From Treponema sp. (GTDB lineage: Bacteria; Spirochaetota; Spirochaetia; Treponematales; Breznakiellaceae), in assembly GCA_031284385.1 (NCBI GenBank), contig JAISZZ010000181.1, positions 1 to 10,540 of the forward strand: 10,540 nucleotides of DNA, written 5' to 3'. The position numbers and the translations under genes were made by a program. Numbering within the stretch: position 1 is the stretch's first letter; the number at the start of each line of letters is the position of its first letter. This document shows positions 7,103 to 10,540 of this stretch, piece by piece. The notes beneath the pieces are model-generated. The model ran no database searches and had not been told where the DNA came from. It worked only from the letters and a program-made list of their open reading frames with translations.

Positions 7103-7248
7103 TATTTATTCTGCAATATCTGGTTTAATACCCCGGCACAAACTTGTTTGTACGCTTGCCGCACGGAGGCTCATTACGTGAATTCAGCATAACAGAATAT
7201 CATTTAATAGACAAGAATAGAGCGGTTAAAAACAACAATTTTACAATG
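7103..7248. other. Spacer between repeat copies A and B, nothing recognised
   Basis: I see no gene, tRNA or promoter here that I would defend. A small inverted repeat ACAAAC-TT-GTTTGT is present near 7139-7152. Together with copies A and B and the hairpins at 6866-6934, this stretch makes up the roughly 560 bp gene-free gap between the DUF445 gene and the chemotaxis receptor gene. Confidence 0.4.
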
Positions 7249-7379
7249 GACTTGTTTGAGAACCTCATGCTTCTCTCACAAGTCACAGCAAATGCTGTGC
7301 AAAATGCGCGGCATTTTGCTGTTTTTTTACCGGAAGTTGTTCAAAACGCAACCTTCTTTTTGATAGGTTATTCAAAGTC
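7249..7379 (+). repeat. Structured repeat, copy B
   Basis: 131 bp, in the same orientation as copy A and close to identical to it for the first ~95 bases, including an identical 32-base core from about 7288 to 7319. It starts gacttgtttgagaacc and ends ggttattcaaagtc, inverted with a 3-base gap. Arms in order: gacttgt/acaagtc with inner gagaa/ttctc (7249-7284), acagc-aaat-gctgt (7285-7298), gcaaaatgc-gcg-gcattttgc (7299-7319). Three arms follow one another with no unpaired base between. The fourth arm of copy A is broken here. The copy sits 29 bp from the stop codon of the chemotaxis gene, so it will be transcribed in antisense orientation at that gene's 3' end. Confidence 0.8.
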
Positions 7380-7408
7380 TCAAGACAAACACCGCAAAAC
7401 GGAATTTG

Positions 7409-9589
7409 TCAGTCCACCTTGAACTTCGATACCTCGCGGACCAGCACGTCAATGTTTTCCTTGTTTTTCTCGCTTATACTATTTACATGAGTTACCGCAG
7501 TGTTTATCTGATCAGCGCCGGCGGCCATTTCGCTCATGCCGTTTGTAATTTCACGGGTAATTGATTCCAGAGTTCGACTCGTCTGAATGACATCTTTACT
7601 GCTGATATTCATATTTTCGGCGCTCACTTTCACGCCACCGGTTATTTCGTTCAGCATACTAACCGCCTCAAGTATTTGCTTGCTGCCCTGCCCCTGTTCT
7701 TCCATCGCGTTCCGAATGTTTTCTTCCTGCTCCGAAACTGTCCTTACTCCCGAATCGATGATTTCAAATTTGCTCAACACTTCGTCTGTGGCCCGCGTTA
7801 TCTTGTCGATGGAGTCTTTGATTTTTTTTAATACTCCGCCTATGGTTTTTGATTGTTCGCTGGAGGATTCGGCCAGTTTACGGATTTCATCGGCCACTAC
7901 CGCAAAACCCTTACCCGCTTCCCCCGCGTGCGCCGCTTCGATGGCGGCGTTCATAGACAAAAGGTTTGTCTGGCTGGCAATATTTTCCATCACTGAGTTT
8001 ATCTCCAGCAACCCTTCGGATTCCCTCGCGATACCTTGAATGGCCGCCGCCACATCTTCCAGACCGGCGCGGCCAACCCCGGATGACTCGGCCAGATTTC
8101 GCACATTACTCGCATTTTTAATCAGCGTACTGGTAACGGATTGGATATTCGCGAGCATCTCCTCTATAGCTGACGAAGACTGCGACACGCTTTCTGACTG
8201 CCTGTCAATCTGATTGTTCAAATTGCTTATGTCGGCGCTTATTTTTTCCATTGCGACACCTGTTTCATCAACTTCCGCACTTTGGTTCCCAACATGGCTC
8301 TTCATGCTTTGAATATTGGCGGCAATCTGATTCACCGACGCGGCGGTTTCGGTCATGTTAGAAGCAAGATCACTGCCTATATCCAATAATTCCGCAGCCT
8401 GATGTTTAATCATTACGATGAGTTTTTTTATTTTCTCCATCGTTTGGTTGAAGTAATGGGACAGATCGCCGATTTCGTCTTTGGCGCTGTAATTTATACT
8501 TTTTGTAAGATCGCCTTCTCCTTCGGAAATATCTTTCAGGGTAAGGGTAACATTGACAATGGGTTTTGTTATGCTGCCGGACACAAAAAAGATAATTATC
8601 GAAACGATGATTACTACAGCAACCGCCAGAATAATTGTAAACATGATCATTTTTTGTACAGAGCTCAAAATCTGGCTTTCAGGTAATCCAAGCATTAGAG
8701 ACATTGAATTTCCCATGCCGCCGATGACAACCGGCTGAAAAACCATCTGGAAGCTGGCATCCAGAGCGGGGACATATTCCCGCATATCGTACATTTGGCT
8801 GGAACGTATGGCAGAAGCGGCCGCTTCAATATGATCGCCGTAAAGCCCGCTATCCGCATCGTTGATATTTTTCCCTATCATATCCTTGTTATAATGTGCC
8901 AAAATAGTACCGTTGTTTGAGTAAACCGCCGCGATACTCCCGTCATAGGGCTTGATTGCATCCACAACCGGCTGGAGGAAGGAAATATCAACAATAATCC
9001 CCACCGCACCGGTTATGGTATTAGTACCGTTGGCAATGATCGGAATCACCATGTCAAATGTATAGGTCAGATTATCGGCCACTATACGGGGTTCAGGGTC
9101 ACTCATATATTCGATATTCGTGATACCGTCCAGAATTTCCTCATAATCCCGGCAGATACGCATAACTACGCTTCCGGTTTCACGACTGTACAGAGGGATA
9201 AACTGCCCCGTCTGGCTTGTGCCGGGTTCGCCTATGTGGAGGGAATCGTCATCCAAAAAATTGGGTTTCCATACCGCATACAGAGCGATAATCCGCGTAT
9301 TTGAAGTAAAGACTCCCTCCAGAATTCCCTGAAAGTAGTCTCGCCGATTTGAAACGTCTATATCCGCGTAGTTGTTCATTATTTGCGCCACCACGCGGCC
9401 AACGCCTAAGTACACCTCATAACGCCGCTGAATATCATTAGCATGGCTCAAACCGAGGTTTATCGCGCTTTGCGCTGCTGTTTCGACTTGCAGGGAAGCC
9501 GACCTGTTCAAAAGAACGATAGAAATACCCGCTATTACCACCACCAAAATAATGATGACTATTATGCTAAGTCTGATTCGTAATCGCAT
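7409..9589 (-). CDS. Methyl-accepting chemotaxis protein
   Basis: A transmembrane chemoreceptor that controls CheA-CheW and so flagellar rotation. The 726 residues run in the classical order: membrane segment 1 (7-27), a periplasmic sensor of about 285 residues (28-312), membrane segment 2 (314-338), HAMP (about 337-390, with SGSITKPI and [14 protein letters not shown]), and a methyl-accepting coiled coil (about 391-726). Its hairpin tip, [20 protein letters not shown] (536-555) followed by [20 protein letters not shown] (556-575), is the highly conserved CheA/CheW contact region. The sensor has the look of a double-Cache domain, which typically binds small ligands such as amino or organic acids; the ligand cannot be told. 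No CheR-tethering pentapeptide is at the C-terminus. ATG 9589 follows GGGGGC. The gene stands alone, with no che genes beside it, as is common for treponemal receptors. Confidence 0.95.
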   Translation of the reverse strand: MRLRIRLSIIVIIILVVVIAGISIVLLNRSASLQVETAAQSAINLGLSHANDIQRRYEVYLGVGRVVAQIMNNYADIDVSNRRDYFQGILEGVFTSNTRIIALYAVWKPNFLDDDSLHIGEPGTSQTGQFIPLYSRETGSVVMRICRDYEEILDGITNIEYMSDPEPRIVADNLTYTFDMVIPIIANGTNTITGAVGIIVDISFLQPVVDAIKPYDGSIAAVYSNNGTILAHYNKDMIGKNINDADSGLYGDHIEAAASAIRSSQMYDMREYVPALDASFQMVFQPVVIGGMGNSMSLMLGLPESQILSSVQKMIMFTIILAVAVVIIVSIIIFFVSGSITKPIVNVTLTLKDISEGEGDLTKSINYSAKDEIGDLSHYFNQTMEKIKKLIVMIKHQAAELLDIGSDLASNMTETAASVNQIAANIQSMKSHVGNQSAEVDETGVAMEKISADISNLNNQIDRQSESVSQSSSAIEEMLANIQSVTSTLIKNASNVRNLAESSGVGRAGLEDVAAAIQGIARESEGLLEINSVMENIASQTNLLSMNAAIEAAHAGEAGKGFAVVADEIRKLAESSSEQSKTIGGVLKKIKDSIDKITRATDEVLSKFEIIDSGVRTVSEQEENIRNAMEEQGQGSKQILEAVSMLNEITGGVKVSAENMNISSKDVIQTSRTLESITREITNGMSEMAAGADQINTAVTHVNSISEKNKENIDVLVREVSKFKVD

Positions 9590-9621
9590 GATGCCCCCGC
9601 CGCGAGAAATTTAGATGTATT

Positions 9622-9650
9622 TTATCGAACCGGAATTTCAAACCGCTTCA
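9622..9650 (-). promoter_or_regulatory. Possible sigma-28-like promoter of the chemoreceptor gene
   Basis: On the minus strand TTCGATAA (9622-9629) matches the sigma-28 -10 element GCCGATAA at 6 of 8 positions, about 33 bases before the ATG. The -35 is poor: the nearest TAAA-like word is TGAA (9647-9650) at a spacing of 17 rather than 15. Sigma-28 (FliA) control of receptor genes is usual in flagellated bacteria, which is the main reason for listing it. Confidence 0.3.
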
Positions 9651-9865
9651 AATACTATTAAAGCATAAATTGGATTCATTCGCCAAGTTTACGATTGTCG
9701 CTCCGAGTTTTAAGTGACGTAACTGTTATAAAACGGTAAAGAACTACATAGAAATAACATTGAAATTATTCAAGAACCTTATAGTTATCTCCATCATTTA
9801 TGGAATTCATCAGCGAACCCCTGCCTGTCATGTGCATAGTGTTTCTCCATAGAAAAATATAAGGA
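9651..9865. other. Gene-free AT-rich stretch with a possible degenerate repeat end
   Basis: No gene is supported. The words gaaattattcaagaacctta (9762-9781) and then tagttatctcc resemble the first ~30 bases of copies A and B (gacttgtttaaaaacctta, then tgggttctctc), so this may be the decayed end of another family member. The rest of that element is not visible. A 20-codon plus-strand frame at 9800-9862 has no recognisable content. Confidence 0.3.
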
Positions 9866-9933
9866 GGGGGAAGTAGCGGTAACGAAAGTTGCCGACCCCT
9901 CGCTCCAAAGCCTACGGCTTTTCCGCTACCCCC
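9866..9933. repeat. GC-rich multi-hairpin element
   Basis: An outer stem of about 11 bp pairs ggggg...tagcgg (9866-9870, 9874-9879) with ccgctaccccc (9923-9933), with a 3-base bulge. Inside are cggtaac-GAAA-gttgccg (9877-9894), a 7 bp stem with one wobble closed by a GNRA-type loop, and aaagcc-tac-ggcttt (9907-9921). The first inner stem shares three bases with the outer one, so the two compete. Base composition is sharply more GC-rich than the flanking 200 bp. Nothing coding is seen. It directly precedes the transposase remnant and may be part of that element's debris or a REP-like repeat. Confidence 0.55.
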
Positions 9934-9952
9934 GCAACGCCCCCGGCATAGT

Positions 9953-10249
9953 GGTGTTTTACATGGAGAAGCGCTATACGCGGAGCAGAAAAATTATGAT
10001 GCCGCGCACACGACCGTCGGATACTTCCGTTTCGACACCGCCGAAGAATGCGCCGCTGTGGCAATGCATTGCCCTGCTGAGGTGTACCGCCGGCTGTGCC
10101 CCCTGTATAATTACCGGATGCCCTCGTTTCGTCTGATTGCCAAAGAGGAACAGGCGGACGGCCGCTGCCGGAAGGTCCACGAAAAGGAGCCGAGGACGCC
10201 CTATGAAGGGCTGATGGAATTGCCGGATGTTTCAGAGGAGATGCTATGA
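9953..10249 (+). pseudogene. C-terminal remnant of an integrase-type (rve/DDE) transposase
   Basis: The frame of 98 codons ending at TGA 10247-10249 reads EQKNYDAAHTTVGYFRFDT, then ...LYNYRMPSFRLIAKEEQADG..., then RTPYEGLMELPDVSEEML. Integrase-core transposases typically have VEQKN..vr..vGY.Ry.t around the catalytic glutamate, then 'LYnnFf.P..KLi.K.r..gk..kkyd..kTPyqRll.sp.vsEe' at the C-terminus, so the match runs end to end. Everything before EQKN is missing: upstream comes a GC-rich hairpin element rather than the catalytic domain. This is a dead 3' fragment, opposite in orientation to the N-terminal fragment at 98-343 and probably from a different copy. Frame after the stop stays open to about 10388 but shows no family similarity. 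Confidence 0.72.
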
Positions 10250-10349
10250 TTTAAATTATCGGGGAATGAGGGTACTCTGGTCCGACGGGGCCAGAGAGCC
10301 GGTGGAAGGTTGTTCTTCACGGTGAGGAAACGGAGCGAAAAACTCGGTA

Positions 10350-10450
10350 AGGAACTGTACATAAATAAAATGCACGGCATTTTATTTTAATTGCTTATGC
10401 AATAAGGAAATAACATGACTAAAGGGTCATGTTATTTCTGTACAGTTCCT
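10350..10450. repeat. Cloverleaf inverted repeat (structured repeat, copy D)
   Basis: A perfect 12 bp outer stem, aggaactgtaca (10350-10361) with tgtacagttcct (10439-10450), encloses three hairpins: an 11 bp stem aaataaaatgc/gcattttattt with loop acg (10363-10387), a 5 bp stem attgc/gcaat with loop ttat (10390-10403), and a 13 bp stem gaaataacatgac/gtcatgttatttc (10407-10438). Almost every base is paired, giving a four-way junction. Read on the minus strand the arm order is long arm, 5 bp arm with 4-base loop, AAATGC arm, the same as copies A and B. It is not a tRNA: arm lengths and conserved tRNA bases are absent. Confidence 0.9.
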
Positions 10451-10540
10451 AAACCTCGATGAGGAGATTGACTTAAACCGACCACCGTATAGCAAAATGC
10501 AGCTGCCAGTCATAGGCAAACCTGCGGTTTGCACGCAGAC
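10443..10540 (+). other. Short open frame running off the right edge
   Basis: In one plus frame, beginning inside the right arm of the cloverleaf, an uninterrupted reading ends in NLDEEIDLNRPPYSKMQLPV and continues to the edge. It looks protein-like in composition, but no start codon with a ribosome site precedes it and no family is recognised. A Met is at 10497. It could be the beginning or a remnant of a gene outside the window, or chance. Confidence 0.18.
10516..10532. repeat. Short hairpin of the CCnnnGG type
   Basis: gcaaacc-tgc-ggtttgc, a 7 bp stem with a 3-base loop. It resembles other small hairpins in the window closed by CC...GG with a 3-base loop: aagcc-tat-ggctt (2881-2893), cgaacc-aac-ggttcg (6920-6934) and aaagcc-tac-ggcttt (9907-9921). 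Confidence 0.5.

Noticed and set aside
7587..8039. 150-codon plus-strand frame
   Set aside because: It is the mirror of the conserved signalling domain of the chemoreceptor, whose minus-strand reading is unambiguous.
9951..10136. Plus-strand frame containing YTRSRK, resembling a transposase motif
   Set aside because: It is in a different frame from the strongly matching EQKN...TPY reading, and the similarity is confined to a few residues.
10350..10450. tRNA gene, because of the cloverleaf shape
   Set aside because: The arms are 12, 11, 5 and 13 bp, with no anticodon-sized loop, T-loop or other conserved tRNA bases.

Overview
This window looks like a chromosomal segment of a spirochaete, most probably a Treponema-type bacterium. 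The main support is the methyl-accepting chemotaxis protein, whose signalling domain resembles treponemal receptors. The transposase remnants, of a type I associate with spirochaetes among other groups, agree. Both points are recalled family resemblance, not a search result. The window is a patchwork of ordinary housekeeping genes, decayed insertion sequences and an unusual density of palindromic repeats.

Layout, left to right. Positions 1-343 hold a decayed N-terminal piece of an integrase-type transposase on the minus strand. Next come two plus-strand genes 8 bp apart: thrC (threonine synthase, 432-1721) and a yaiI/UPF0178 gene (1730-2197). A nested palindrome built from eight GTCAAC/GTTGAC half sites (2213-2283) separates them from the convergent ridA gene (2361-2744, minus). 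A 75 bp member of a structured repeat family follows (2831-2905, minus). Then comes a very large minus-strand membrane protein of 1297 aa made of two complete tandem DUF445 modules (2956-6849). Its 5' leader carries three small hairpins, and behind it lie two further repeat copies (6984-7102 and 7249-7379). A minus-strand methyl-accepting chemotaxis protein occupies 7409-9589. The right end is non-coding debris: a GC-rich hairpin element (9866-9933), the C-terminal end of another integrase-type transposase (9953-10249, plus), and a 101 bp cloverleaf-like inverted repeat (10350-10450).

The genes do not form one pathway. thrC and the UPF0178 gene are probably co-transcribed. RidA removes reactive enamine/imine by-products made by PLP enzymes of amino-acid metabolism, so its position next to thrC is suggestive but not proof of a link. 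The DUF445 protein and the receptor are both membrane proteins. They are separated from each other and from ridA by repeats, so each is probably its own transcription unit.

The most interesting feature is the repeat family. Three copies share terminal inverted repeats like GAcTTgTTCAA and a hairpin ending AAATGC-nnn-GCATTT. Read on the minus strand, the cloverleaf at 10350-10450 shows the same order of arms (long variable arm, 5 bp arm with 4-nt loop, AAATGC arm) inside a wholly different outer stem. That pattern, architecture kept while sequence changes, is what selection on structure would leave.
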